A stretch of 64,000 nucleotides of DNA from Xylogone sp. PMI_703 (GCA_021399445.1 JAJTUQ010000001.1:6324001-6388000); one strand, 5' to 3'. Shown: positions 21,083 through 33,257, counted from the stretch's first letter. Notes: generated by a model not told the origin, from the sequence alone. Numbers and translations are program-made.

Positions 21083-24058
21083 ATGGAACGGCCATTTGGT
21101 CCTTTAGGAGCTGCAACACAATCAACTAACAGGATGATGTTGATGGAGAGCTCGGCTCCTTGGCATGATCCCCTTAACACCGCCAGGAGGCTTCCACCGA
21201 GCAACACTATTCGACACGCGACATCCAACTCATCAATGTCTATGTTACCACCTATAAGCTCGGCTGAAGTTGTAGAACTAGCTCGACAAGCTTTAAAGAT
21301 TGCGTTGGAGGAGAATGAGAGTAAAGTTGCGGATGGTGGTGTGAGTAGCGATCTAAAACCGGGTGTAACGATCGATTTGAGCCACAAAAATATTCAAAGG
21401 TTCCCAGAGGAGGTCATTGATGTTATCAAGAACGAAATTGAGAGGTGTGTTCCGATCTTCAAGCTACTTCCCAAATCATAGATGCTGATTACATCATTGT
21501 GCAGGCTTGCATTATCACATAACCAGATTTCTAGCTTCCCTGCTAGATTCTCCGAGTGCACTTCTTTACGATATCTGAACGTCCGCAATAATCTAATTCG
21601 AGAATTCCCCCCCGTGGTATGTTATGAAGTAAATACACTATTAGCCACCCGCTGCTAACACACCTATAGATATGTGAGCTAACGTCTCTTGAAATTCTCG
21701 ACCTCGGGCGAAACAAACTGCGAATATTACCGCCAGATCTAGCCAAATTGACATCCCTGAAAGTTCTCTCAATTCAAAGGAACAGGGTTGAGGATCTGCC
21801 GCTGTTTTTGGCCGATATGACTTCACTCCAAGTGCTCAAGCTCGACGGTAATCCTCTTCGATTTCCACCGAAAGAGGTAATCCAAGTCCCAGTCGCTAGT
21901 CCCCCAAACGGAACTGCGCAAGATGGCAACGAAAGTAGTGACCTCACAATCACTGCCCAAGTCAAGAAATTCCTAAGACAAAAGGCTATTTCAGATAGAT
22001 CGGAAACTGAATCTGGTGGAGAAGAGTCAAGTGAAGGGACTGAAACGCCACGGCCACTCAAACGAGTGACCAGTGGTCGATTCCCAATCAAGGTAAATGG
22101 TACAGATGTCCCTGATCTTCGCTCTCCTGCTTTCCCCCGTCCGCCACCAATTCCATCTCGATCTCACTACCGAGGCCTCTCACAACAAAATGCCCCTATA
22201 CGACGACCAGGAGTCATGCCATTGACGATAGGAAATGCCAATGAGCGTCTCCGAAGCAACAGTGAGAGCTTACTACAAGTAACCAGGGACCGCTCAGCCG
22301 ATCGATCCAGACGAATGGGCATTGTATCAAGAAAGCTGTCAGAGTTAGGAACAGTAGATGAATTAAAAATCAATAGATTCAGTCACTACAGAGGCTTGAG
22401 TCATGGCTCCGCAATGAACGGCACTTCCGTGATCTCTTCAGCCAATCCGTCAAGCCCAGCGGACTCCGCGTCACAGCGCCCAGGTTTCGTTAGACGACTA
22501 TCCAGCCTTCCAGAGCGCAAGCGCGAGTCTGCATCACCAGATCCTGTTATTGAAGGCGCAAAAGGGATGCTTTACGCTCTGTTCCAAGTTCATTCTGCCG
22601 TCCAAAGTCTTCTCGATTTAACACGAGATCCGATAGACAAGCGATCGAGCTTACAAGGAGTATTTTACAACGCAACAACTCATATCGAGGAGCTCGACCG
22701 CCACCTGCAAGATTACATCACTTACTCAGAGGAAGATGAAGAATCCGCCCCGCGTTCGAATGAGAACGTCCATCGAGCCTGTTTGACATGCATAACTGCA
22801 TACACCCATGTATGTTCTTTGCTTTCGAGAAACGTTGAGACTCTCGTAGAGAATGCAGATCCTCGTTATATCCGGACTCTTCTGCTTATGATATATGGAA
22901 GCTTGGCCGAAATCCGGAATGCTGGTGCCAGCTTGTTCCCCCACGGAAATACAGAAGTACAGCTCAATATCGAAGATACTATAAAGGCCCAATTCAACGA
23001 CAAGTCTATTACTCCAACTAGAGAAAGACCTGGGAATAACATACGGGGAAGAAGTGCCACCGTTGTACATCAACCTACAAACTTGAGAGTAGGAACCGAT
23101 CTCCCTCCGCTTCCGTACCTAAATGGTGGAAGGTCTGCAACGATGACGAGCGCCACGCCACGGTCTGGGGAATCTTTCTCTTCCATCGGCTCCACCGGTA
23201 AGACTGCGGAGTTCTCGGAAGAGGATCGTTTGTTTGAAAAGATATTCCTTCGTTTACAACACTCTTGTGACCTTGCTATCAAGAATCTGCCTGGCGTCAA
23301 CAATCACTTTGTTACAGCTATGCAGGTATGCGGCCAACAATCGAACCCAGACCAGCCAAAACAATATTGGCAGGTCCTAATTCAAAAATGCTCCGCAGCT
23401 CTGCAGGCTGCAAATCTGCTTCGAGGACGGCTATCTCTTATCAAGCTGAATGAGCCTGGCACTAAATCGCAGAGTACATTCTGGGAGTTGTGCAATTCCT
23501 TCATAAATGTAGGCTATCCCTCATTTCCTTTGTGTTCAGCTGTTCGTCTATATTAACAGAATCTAGGCTTATGCGGATCTTGCGATGAAAGTCAAGGAAG
23601 CAAAAAATATCACAAGTCTTTTACCGAATGAAGTTATAATTCTTCTACGCCCGCTTCAAAAAGCGTTGAAGGAATCAAGCCAGTTAATTCAAACATCGCC
23701 TTGGGCTTTTCTAGCATCGCCTCAAGCCAACAATACAAATGGCTATAGAGTTCGCTCACCAGCCTCACAAGTGCCTCTTCCAATGACTCCTCAGAGTGCA
23801 GCACTAGGGCCGGCTGTCCAAGCAACTGTCCCATCCACACCACAAACATCTACATATAATCCGACATTTAGCAGCAATATGTTTGAGCGTCCAGAAGCTT
23901 GGGTTCCATCACTGAACAGCGGGTTTTCATCCACTGCATCATCGCGAGCTGGAACCATGACGTCAAGCATCAACGACGGATCATTCACGCCAGCAACAAC
24001 TATGAGCCCCATGAGCGCGATAAATACGCGATACATTAATGGAAAAGTGGTTTTCTAA
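21083..24058 (+). CDS. SOG2: SOG2-like leucine-rich repeat protein (RAM/MOR morphogenesis network)
   Basis: Sog2 is the LRR component of the RAM network (with the Cbk1 NDR kinase) controlling polarity, cell separation and wall integrity. Exons 21083-21444, 21505-21616, 21670-23508 and 23567-24058 give up to 934 residues; introns are 60, 53 and 58 nt. Leucine-rich repeats run from DLSHKNIQRFPEEV across two splice sites through LALSHNQISSFP, LEILDLGRNKLRILPPDLA, LKVLSIQRNRVEDLP and LQVLKLDGNPL. After a disordered Ser/Arg/Pro region comes a long helical Sog2-type domain (GAKGMLYALFQVHSAVQSLL, and HIEELDRHLQDYI), ending with LLPNEVIILLRPLQKALKESSQLIQTSPWAF. The start is uncertain: ATG 21083 has a good context, while ATG 21236 (MSMLPPISSAEVV) begins just before the conserved part and gives 883 residues. 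Confidence 0.9.
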
Positions 24059-24934
24059 TGCTCATCCCTCTATCGTACTTTTTGCAGCCCTTTTTCTGCA
24101 GTATGCTGCATATTTCTTCAAATTTTTAGGAGCAACTATCATTTGCAAGGCTTAATGTTTATGAGCTATTATGACAGCTTTTCCTCGGATGATATTGGCG
24201 CTTGGGGGAAAAATTGATGCATATTTCTGACTTTTTTCTCTCCTGTTTTTGCATCGCCTTTTTTTTGTTTTTGTTCGGTTCATCACCGTTAGGCTTTTCG
24301 TATATTTTTCCATTTTTCCTGCTAGCATCGCATTGGCGCAGACACACTTCGGAACAGAAAAAGGGGTAAAAAGGGAAGGAATAATGTATTGCGGGCGTAA
24401 TCATGGTGGTCGTGAAAACAAAACCTACGAAAATGGGATTCTATTTAGAAGGAAGAGAAAGAGAGGGAGATGATTGATGGTAGATTCTCCAAGGCCGTGC
24501 CTTGGAGCCATTTTTCGTAGTTTTGTAGATGAAGCTAGACTTCTCTATTGAATTTTCATTTATGGGATGAAATCTAAGTAAATCCAATGCTTCTGACTTA
24601 TAGTATCTCCTATTGTACAACATCCCTCAGATCTATGCATAGAAAAATAAAGGGCTTAATGATGGCTCATCGACGAAAAACAAGAATGACTGGGAGAATA
24701 AACTCAAGAAATAGTTCATTATATTTCCTATAGTAATTTCTATAACAGGTGTCTAGTAAACTGGCAAAGTGTATGTGATATGCAAAGCTCTATAGCCCCT
24801 CTCTAAAAGCCTGAAAAGGCGGTTCCATCAGCAAAATATAGCTTGATATGACCACTCCAAAACGCCGGTTTATTTTCCCTGTTAACACTTTTTGGTTCGT
24901 TACCTTCTATCCATAAGAATACGCACATGCTCAT
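24059..24934. other. Convergent 3' region, no gene seen
   Basis: AT-rich with T/A homopolymer runs between the convergent SOG2 and SUR7-like genes. It is likely the two 3' UTRs and terminators. Confidence 0.5.
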
Positions 24935-26227
24935 CTAGACTCCTTCGACTGGACTCCGATTCCCAGACTGAGAAGGCATGGAGACTGTTCCAGCAGCGGC
25001 TCGTCTCCTACGCTCAGCATCTTTTTCCTCCACAACTCGTGCATCTTCATCCCACGCACGCCCATACTTATGCGAACCACCACAGCACGGAATACCACAG
25101 CAGCCATTGCGTCTACCCGTACAGCAGCAGCTCATCCCGAGATGAATGAGCCATGCGCCTAGGATGCCAGCAGTACCAATCCACATGAAGACCAGCATGC
25201 GAATACCTAGCTCAGCGCCGATGTTCAGATCTGTCTGGCTAGTAATAACTTTCTGGAAGATGACAGCCATGGCTGTGCCAATCACCGATGCTACAAAAAC
25301 GAGCAACGCATTTAGACTGAGAAGGATATTGATGAAAAGATTCAGGAAGCGGTGGATTGGCGAAGGCGACGGGGAGAGCGTCAGAGGGGAGATGAAGAGA
25401 AGGACAAAGCAGGAACAGAGTGATGTTAGGAAGAAAGAGAACATGATTTCGGAAGCCACGCGGATTAAGGTCAGAATAGTTGTTATCTGACTGGGCAGTG
25501 CAATGGTTGCACCGCTGAGGAGCTCGGAAAGAAGGATAGCCACAGGATTGAACCAGTAGAGGTTTTGTGGCTTAGAGCAATGAGTAATTCCTCTAGTTTA
25601 TAGCACATCAGCCAATTATTCTTTAATAGATGGTGGTGCCAAATAGAAGGTAGATGTAAAATCTTCTTCGTAGAGCAAGAATGAGGTAATATGAAAGGGC
25701 ACATACTCGTCATTGTAGCCCTCACAGAAATTCCAAAGCCCCACCTGATAGAAGTCGTGAAGTCCCAAGCTCCTAGCTATGCTGTTAACAAACTGGACCT
25801 CGCTGACGCCAGCGGGCAAGATATTGGCAAGGTCGAGCTTGAAAAGGTATATCTGGCGAAGGACAGGCTTGTCCTTAATATTTCCAATCATGACCTACAA
25901 GAATCAACATATCAACAAGCTCGTCCTTTCCTTTAACATGAGGGCTCGCATTGAGGACTTGCAATACTGGGGGTGTGAGAGACCTACCAGAAGCAGCATG
26001 ATAACCGATATCAGCAACATGCTGCAGGAGATGATGATGGCAATTCGACGGCGTTTCAAGTTTCTCATAGCACGAGCATCTTCGGCCTGGGACCGTTCCC
26101 GAGTTGGAGACGAGCGTGCAGATTTCTCTGAGGATGCTACGGCGCCAGTTGTGGGCTGTGGTGTCTCGCTGGTCTCGCTGGCTCCATTGCGGCGGATTCG
26201 CGAGGATCTAAAAACGGGGAGAGACAT
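24935..26227 (-). CDS. SUR7/PalI-family plasma-membrane protein
   Basis: SUR7/PalI proteins are four-span membrane proteins of eisosomes/MCC patches or of the pH-sensing (PalI) complex. Three exons, complement(24935-25592, 25707-25894, 25988-26227), give 361 residues; introns are 93 and 114 nt, the first with a GTAGGT donor. The N-terminal 55 residues are cytosolic and Ser/Arg-rich. TM1 is IAIIISCSMLLISVIMLLLV. The extracellular loop has IGNIKDKPVLRQIYLFKLDL and the family motif GLHDFYQVGLWNFCEGYND, completed after splicing by GITHCSKPQNLYWFNPV. Three further hydrophobic segments follow. The C-terminal cytosolic tail has a Cys cluster (MSCCCTGRRNGCCGIPCCGG), a plausible palmitoylation site, then charged residues. 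Sur7 versus PalI cannot be settled from the sequence alone. Confidence 0.88.
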
Positions 26228-27873
26228 AGTGTTGATAGCTCTAAGTATAGGAGTTTAAGGAGAAGTTTTCGAGTGAGTGAACGAAGGGGATAAGAACTGT
26301 ATTTTCGAAGGGTAAAGGTGAGAGGAGAGGAGGGAGCAGAGAAGGGACAGAGGTAGCTCAACGACCAGGCATAGATGATGATGATGATGACACTGATGAT
26401 AGTGTATGCATGTGAGTACCGGACCCTATACGCCAGGACAGTCAAGCGTGGTGTAATCAGCTCCCTTTCCCACTTCGCTCAAGCCATTGCCAAGAAGGAT
26501 GGCAGAAGATTAAGAATAATTTACTTTAGGTGAGGTCCGTGATGCAATCGAGAAAGAGAGAAAGAAAAAGAGTGTGGTTGATGAGGAGAGGAAGGTGTGT
26601 ACACATAGAATCCAAGTTTCTTTACCTGGGGGCCCTGCCAACGTCATGGGGCCCAGAACCCGCTGGCACGCTCAGCCCCAAGGCGGGCGCTAGGGGACCA
26701 GGGGGGCGGGCTCGAGTTACCCTGTGGGTGGCTTGAGAGGGCTTGAGAACTTCGCTGCTAGGCGTGTGAAAGCCTGAGGCCCACGCACATTTCCTCAACT
26801 GCCGCTGTCACTCGTCCAATCTCCTCCAGTCTCTTGATCACCTCCCCTCGCTGTTTCTCTGCTTCCGCATCAAACAAGCCTCGTGGTCTCCACCACCTGG
26901 ACCCCTTCCAGGGCGGCTGTTGAAACTGAGCAGATGGAAGCGATCACTACTGCTGCGACACAACCACCAAGCGGGTCTCAGTTACGCGGCAACTGCAGGG
27001 TGGATACGAGATGGGGCTGCGCTTGTGAACGATGCTGCTGATGCTGATGCCGATGCTGTCGATGCTGCTAGGTGGTGGGTATTGGCGGGCGGGTGCTGGG
27101 TTGGCGCTGGAAGGGCTGGAGTCGGTTTGCCAGTCCTTCTGGCTGGACTCTAGCCTGACTGGTGGGTGATGGCTCCTGGACGAGGGATGAAAAAGGCCCC
27201 AACCATCCAATATCCATAATTCCATCAGATCAGACATCAAGTATCCACAGCATCTGCGAGTGACTGCGAGCTTGTTGCCGCATCTGTTTGGCGATCAGCT
27301 GGCGATCTCATTCAAGTGCTGTCCATCAGCATCTTTCGTGCGAAGCATCGACCCTGATACTCTGATTCCGCAACAAAATCCTCTGATTCCACATCTCCAC
27401 TGTCGTTCGGAAAACTCAGCACTCAATTGCTGCTTGCTCAGCAACCGATTCCAAAGTGTCCACTGGCTGCAACAGCGCGCTGCAACGGCGGCAGTTGCTC
27501 TGGGCCCTGCCCCTCCCGCGGTACTTTTAGCGCTGTAGGAGTACCTGCCAAGCCAATCTTTTCCCGTCCAAACTCTCCGATCTGCTGTCAAGGTCGCAAC
27601 GTCATAGGCGACACCGCAAACAGGAGCATCAACAAAAATTCCTTCTCTGCGCCCAGCAGTCCCCATTATACAGAGCGAGAGCATTTGTCTTGAAGCTTCA
27701 AGGCGTCCGTAATTCTATCTCTTGTGTTCGATTCTACCATTCGTTTTGATTCGATAAACATTTACTTTTCTAATACAGTATTCGGGACGAGATATTTGGG
27801 CCCCAGGTTCCGTTGGTTGGCTGTGGATGGTGGATGAAAAGTGCAGTGAAGGGCACCCAGTACCTCAATAATA
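26228..27873. promoter_or_regulatory. Divergent 1.6-kb upstream region, SUR7-like / PLC-like
   Basis: No gene is recognised. It contains a (GAT)n microsatellite at about 26371-26400, a G/C-rich patch at 26620-26740, and a degenerate GATGCTGCTGATGCTG run at 27025-27070. Open frames here are short and mutually overlapping on both strands. Confidence 0.45.
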
Positions 27874-29331
27874 ATGCGTTCCCACAACATCTTACAATGT
27901 CTTCTCCTTCTTGGAGCTCTGGGCACGAATGCTCAAGACGCAACTGACTCGGGCTCATCAAGTTCCAGCACTTCGAGCAAGCCGGACCAACTCATTCTTA
28001 CGGGCGGTGCCAAAACCAGTGGTGTCACCGAAGAACAGACTCCTACTGGTTCATATATCTCATATTCCTCGACCGTGACTCTCCAGAAGACAACAACTGT
28101 ACCGGTCAGTACCGTTCCTGTGGTCTCCACCGTCACAACGGGCTCATCGACCTATGTGACCACCGTTGGTTCTACCACTCTCTTTGCCGCTGAGGCATTG
28201 CCCGTCTCTAACTTGTCTGATACTGGTTCTTCAAGCACCACATCTTCCATGATCCTTCTCCGAGGCTCCAGCACTGCCCTACCTACGAACACCATCCCGA
28301 GCAATAGTACCTCCAACTCCACCTCCACATCGACTTCTTCTTCTCCTCTACCCACCAACACAACTCCTTGCAATAACTACCCGGCCTTCTGCGATCGACA
28401 ATATAGCAACATAACAGAAGTCAGCGCGCACAACTCCCCCTTTTCTATTCCCAATAATGCGGCATCCAATCAAGCTTTGTCAGTTACGCAGCAGCTAGAT
28501 GATGGCATCCGTCTACTTCAAGGCCAAATGCACATAGTAAATGGCACTCCCCATTTCTGTCACACTTCATGCGATATCCTCGACGCGGGTCCCATCACCA
28601 ACTACCTGACGCAAGTGGCTTCCTGGGTATCAAGCCACCCATATGACGTTGTTACAATCCTACTGGAAAATGGAGACTACGTTCCAGTCACTACCTATGT
28701 TCCTTTCCTAGAATCCACAGGCTTGGTGCGGTATGCATATGTCCCGCCGAAAGTACCTATGAGCAAGGAAGATTGGCCAACCCTCGGCAATATGATTCTT
28801 AGCGGAAAACGAGTAGTCTTCTTCATGGACTACAATGCGGACCAAACTGCGGTACCCTGGATCTTGGATGAGTTCAGCCATGTGTGGGAAACACCATTCG
28901 ATCCTACGGATCGTTCATTTCCATGCGACGTCCAACGCCCACCGAATCTCGCACCACAGGACGCACGGCAGCGGATGTATCTAACCAACCACAACTTGAA
29001 CTATGACATTCAGCTGCTTGGTAACTCGCTACTGGTTCCTGTTATCCCATTGCTAAACGTTACAAATAACGTCACAGGTTTTGGCAGTCTTGGTGCTAGT
29101 GTCATCACTTGTGTTGACCAGTGGGGTGTTCCACCGCGGTTTTTGAACGTTGATTACTATAACGCTGGGAATGGAAGCGTATTTGAGGTCGCTGCTAATT
29201 GGAGTGGAGTGGTGTATAATCGTACTTGTTGTGGAATGGCGAAGAGTGCAGGAGTGTTGTCTATAGAGAGCTCCTTGGTCAGCACGATTATTGCAGCAAT
29301 TGGAACGGGTCTGTTGATGATAATGATATGA
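27874..29331 (+). CDS. Secreted PLC-like phosphodiesterase, probably GPI-anchored
   Basis: A single-exon frame of 485 residues. The N-terminus is a signal peptide (NILQCLLLLGALGTNA). A Ser/Thr-rich stalk of about 150 residues follows, then a TIM-barrel PI-PLC-X-like domain opening with PCNNYPAFCDRQYSNITEVSAHNSPF. The His of SAHNS corresponds to the first catalytic His of the family. VTQQLDDGIRLLQGQMH, then CHTSCDILDAGPI, carry the usual acidic and second-half residues, although the second catalytic His is less clear. The C-terminus is a short hydrophobic tail (VSTIIAAIGTGLLMIMI) after a small-residue region, which suggests a GPI anchor. Many N-glycosylation sites are present. Fungal members are wall or surface proteins of unproven substrate. 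The start at 27874 is set by the signal peptide. Confidence 0.88.
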   Translation: MRSHNILQCLLLLGALGTNAQDATDSGSSSSSTSSKPDQLILTGGAKTSGVTEEQTPTGSYISYSSTVTLQKTTTVPVSTVPVVSTVTTGSSTYVTTVGSTTLFAAEALPVSNLSDTGSSSTTSSMILLRGSSTALPTNTIPSNSTSNSTSTSTSSSPLPTNTTPCNNYPAFCDRQYSNITEVSAHNSPFSIPNNAASNQALSVTQQLDDGIRLLQGQMHIVNGTPHFCHTSCDILDAGPITNYLTQVASWVSSHPYDVVTILLENGDYVPVTTYVPFLESTGLVRYAYVPPKVPMSKEDWPTLGNMILSGKRVVFFMDYNADQTAVPWILDEFSHVWETPFDPTDRSFPCDVQRPPNLAPQDARQRMYLTNHNLNYDIQLLGNSLLVPVIPLLNVTNNVTGFGSLGASVITCVDQWGVPPRFLNVDYYNAGNGSVFEVAANWSGVVYNRTCCGMAKSAGVLSIESSLVSTIIAAIGTGLLMIMI

Positions 29332-29646
29332 GAGCTTAGGTTCAATTAGGAGAGGAGGGAAAATGTTAACTTGCATCTGGCGATGGCGTTTTGCTGTGAT
29401 TGATCTGGAAAGGGTGCTGTTATTTATTTAATATACAGACGCATGGATTCGATAGAGGTTAATGATGTCATGACTTTTATCTCTGGAAGTAACTATATCT
29501 GGTTCTCTACGCACTGGTAGCGGGGAATTTACCAATCTCAGTCCACATTTACTTAGGCAATTGCTTATTTCAGGGGGTTATATACTGAAGCATAAGTCTT
29601 TACCACCATCCTATCTTTCTATTCTTACACGGGCCTTTGCCGGCTC
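29332..29646. terminator. Convergent 3' region between PLC-like and PNGase A genes
   Basis: 315 bp between two convergent stops, AT-rich, with no coding frame. It presumably holds both polyadenylation regions. Confidence 0.4.
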
Positions 29647-31961
29647 CTAAACACTACCAGGCGCCGACATAGACCTAGCATTCCCCCACCCTCTTCCAAT
29701 TGCTTCCTTAGGACTAATCAATCCTTCCTGTCTATTACCACCCGAGTTCAATCCTACGGGAATAATATCCACGGAAGTAACAACTTCACCTCCTCTCAAC
29801 GTCTCGTGATCATATACTACAGTGCCGTTCACGGCCGTTACATCCCTAGTATACAACTCCGTATCAACACTCCCTCCACTACCATCTACATCTACGCCTG
29901 CGAACTTGAAGGACTGAGTTGTGCTCCCGAATGAAGAGCTGGTTCCAGCGCTAGGGCTGGCAAAGTATTCTGCACTACCGTTCTGAGAGGTTGAGAGTGT
30001 CGTGCCGGAGAAACCAGAGTTCAGACTACCACTGCTACTGCCTGAGTTCGATGCGAAGGGTTGGAGACCCGTAGGGAAGACTGATGCGCCGCTAATGTCC
30101 AGAACGAGACCGCGTTTTAGCCATGCGGAGATGGAGTAATTCCCGGAAACAGCATCGGTAAGATATGTGGTATTAGCAGTGAGAGGATATGAGTAGACGG
30201 CCTTATACGCTGGTGTTAGGGAGCCAAGGTTGGAGGCTTGATCTGTTCCCTTGGTAGACTGGATGTTAAACTGGGTGGCACCGAAGGAGATATATTGGCC
30301 GTAGTTGGTTGCGGCGAGCGACTGTGACCAGGTTGAGTAAGCAATCCCCTTTTGTGTGTGGATGGTTGCGGATACAGTAAGGGAGCGTTGAACATTGGTG
30401 GTATAGGTTAGTGTTTCGTTGGCCCCAGATGAATTTGTAGTCAGGTATTGGCTGATGCTTATCTCTGGGGATGGATGGAAGACCACAGGATTTGCTCCTC
30501 TGGTAATAGACTTGGGATCACTGTCAAGCCAGAGGAAGATCTTACCCGACACATACCAGGAGCTTCCAACCGTCTCTACTATAGTTCCCGTACCGTTTCT
30601 GCCATTATCAACAATACCAGCAACCTTAATCTCAAAGGTATGAGGTTTCCCATCAGACAGCAGACCAAGCCATGGCGTGATGTCAATTTCATATTCGCGG
30701 AGATCGAAAGCATCGATACCAACTATGGGGCGCCAGAGACCGGGGACAACACCACCAGTGAAAATAATGGGAAAGGGCCATGCTACACCAGCTAGCTTGC
30801 CGTCGATATAAAGCTGGACTTCTCGCCATGGGGAGTAGCCATAGAGGGTCCCAACATACGGCTCAAATGTAGCAATATCAGATTGAAGGACATTTCCCCA
30901 CCAGAATTCCTCAGTTGCTTGCCCACATGCAGCGATAGCAAAAACGGCACGGTTAGCATTGCGTGGGAGAGTAATGGTATTGTTTGCCTGCTGTTCGGGA
31001 AGGCTAAAGTAGCTAGGCATATGAGCTGAACCTTGCCTGGTTGAAACAGGCAGAATGAGCGCTGCAGGCTCCACTGTTTCTTGGCTATTGAAGAAGGTCG
31101 CTGTAAGTGTGGTGTTAAAAGGGCCAGTATAAGTGCTGTCAATCAAATTGCCGAGGTCAAAAATAAGAGTCTGCGGAGAGTTCCATATGGAGAGATACTG
31201 GGTCATATCCTTCATGTAGGTCCACACGATGCCATTGACGGTGGGCTCAGCAGTTGAAGTTCTGAAAACCTCAGTGTCATTGAAAAACATGAGCGCCAAT
31301 CTATCAAACTGACGTCCTCTAGACGTCACCGTGAAGTTCATTACGACCCTATTGAACTTGCAATTCGGTGGCACGTAGTTTCCTAGGATATGTGTCAATA
31401 AATGTAAAGCTTGAAATCGGAAAGGGTAAATGAGGTGGTATTACCAACGAAAGGCATGCCATAGCTAAAACCAAATGAATGCTCCATCAACAGTAGCTGG
31501 CAGCTAGAGACCGACTCGGTTGGTGCAATTACAGTAGTATTTTCAAGGCCATTGTCAGATGTCGTCTCGTCCGTAATACCTTCAGGCGTCAGGACTGGCT
31601 GATAGACTTGGAAAACCTCCAGAACACCAGTTGGAGTTGGAGATGCCAGAGTAGTGGTCACCGTCGCAGATGCATCTGGAGCATCATATTTAGCAAGTTC
31701 GATAGCTTGTGCTGGGCGAACAATGATTTCTTCCTCTATCCCGGCCACGTGCTTATTCTTCCACATAACACTGCCAGTGTCGGGGCTAGATAACCATAGG
31801 AATATCACCGCGATACTGACGCAAATTAACATCCAGAGTCTGACTGAGCTCCTTGAAGAACTCCATTTCGAGCGATATACTGGCAACTCAGCCCTCTCCT
31901 CGTAACCCATCTCGACTTCTGGTTCATCCAGATGGGCGATGTGTGATGGATCAGGAACCAT
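29647..31961 (-). CDS. PNGase A-type peptide N-glycosidase (glycoamidase A)
   Basis: The family removes N-glycans from glycopeptides. Two exons, complement(29647-31382, 31445-31961), give 750 residues; the intron is 31383-31444 (62 nt, GTAATA donor, TCCTAG acceptor) within a Gly codon of MPFVG-NYVPPNCKFNRVVMNF. The first ATG is 31961; an upstream TTG is in frame but not credible. Residues near 40-60 form a signal anchor (VRLWMLICVSIAVIFLWLSS), so this is a type II membrane or secretory protein. The family core includes FDRLALMFFNDTEVFRTSTAEP, WTYMKDMTQYLSIW, YRDLx-like barrel strands and PWREVQLYIDGKLAGVAWPFPIIFTGG. Many NxT/S sites are present. It probably acts in the secretory lumen or outside the cell. 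Confidence 0.9.
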
Positions 31962-33017
31962 CGTCAACAAACCTTAGCTGTGGCGGGGGCGGATATAGCG
32001 TGGCTGGGCGCTGGAGCTTAGGCGGGCGGCGCCGATGGGACAGCGCTATTCGTGAGGCTGTCAGGGGTAAAGTCGCCTATGCAACACCAAATCGTGTCTC
32101 GCGTGCTTTTCGTGCCTTTTCTCTAGAGGCCCCAGACACCTCGGATTAATCCTTCAAACTACTGCACCTTGTCCAGAACTCAAAACTGACTGCAGGATTC
32201 TGTTAGAAATAGAGATATATTGGCCAGGCTTGCAGTTTCTCTTCTAGCAATTAGTAAATCTAGCAATGCCTTGGTCAACAGGTCCCCAAGCTGTTAGGCT
32301 TAAAACAGATCCTACTTCTGGAGTCGATTGGAGCAGTGGGCCCAATATATTCAAAAACGTAAATCGAAAAGAGAAATGAGAGGTGCAAGAACAGCTGGGG
32401 CCTGGCTTTTTGAGGATGGCCCATGATGGCATTCTCAGCAGGTCTGGACCAGGTTGGTTGATAGAGCGAGCGGGGTTCGACCTGGTTCCTGCGGATTAGC
32501 AGGAATTCAGATGCTTAAAGCACAACGAAAGAGGAAGGTCTCTTTGATAACTCTGTGGGGCTAAGGATGGAAAGGGAAATCTCAAGGAGATCACTCTATC
32601 CGATGATAATCAATATCTTAAGTCGTGAGAGGATGAATTCGAAATAAGGGTGTAATTCTAATTTGCTGTGGACTCACTGGTGTGATTTGCTCACTCTATT
32701 CGGGCTAGCAATTAAGCTGCAGCATCTTGTCTTCCCGTAATTGCGCCAACTCCTAGCCATAGGGTTCATGCAATCCATCCCGTGTAATTAATATACGGGG
32801 ATTCGAGTAACATGCTTCTAAGAGTACCTATCAAGTGTTTCTCGGGTTTACTAAAGCCATGTTATATATCTCTATGCCCAATACAGGTTGTGCTTGTATC
32901 TAATAACTAGATTCGGTGGGGTGGGCACTTCTCTGCAAGGCTGCCCCATCCCCCTAGAATAGCTCCCTTTCCATATAATCCCAGATAGGAAAGCACTACA
33001 CCAGAGGAGCAGCAAGG
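31962..33017. other. Gene-free region upstream of PNGase A gene
   Basis: This contains the PNGase A promoter (about 31962-32160, G/C-rich) and then AT-rich sequence with no supported coding frame. Confidence 0.45.
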
Positions 33018-33257
33018 GCGCCACTTTGGCAGAGTGGTCAGGTCGAATTGCTCTCCCGAAGCAAGGAGTGTGGGACCAATCCTAATAGTGAACTTGGCGA
33101 ATAACTGCAAAAGCGAATATGCAAACGGGAAGAATGGCATACAAGCCTCCTTGGCCCAGCGGTTATTCAAAAAGAACACTGAGATATTAGGGGAGATGTA
33201 GGCATACAAGCTCTTTTAGCTTGTATGGCGCCGAACTCTTTTGTCACTGCCCCTTTT
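33018..33257 (+). repeat. tRNA-like (SINE-type) repeat, copy 1
   Basis: The element begins GCGCC. Nine bases on it carries a perfect Pol III A-box-like TGGCAGAGTGG (33027-33037), followed 34 nt later by a B-box-like GGGACCAATCC (33072-33082). It shares its head (33018-33052) and tail (ATTAGG.GAGATGTA and GAACTCTTTTGTCA) with copy 2 at 34048. It ends close to a T5 run (33254-33258) that could stop Pol III. A middle segment absent from copy 2 contains a second A-box-like word, TGGCCCAGCGG (33152-33162). It is too diverged and unstructured to be a functional tRNA gene. Confidence 0.55.

Noticed and set aside
20800..21387. 195-codon minus-strand frame over the SOG2 start
   Set aside because: It is antisense to conserved SOG2 coding sequence, with no domain or splice signals.
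32907..33209. 100-codon minus-strand frame
   Set aside because: It lies across the tRNA-like repeat copy 1 and is not conserved in copy 2.
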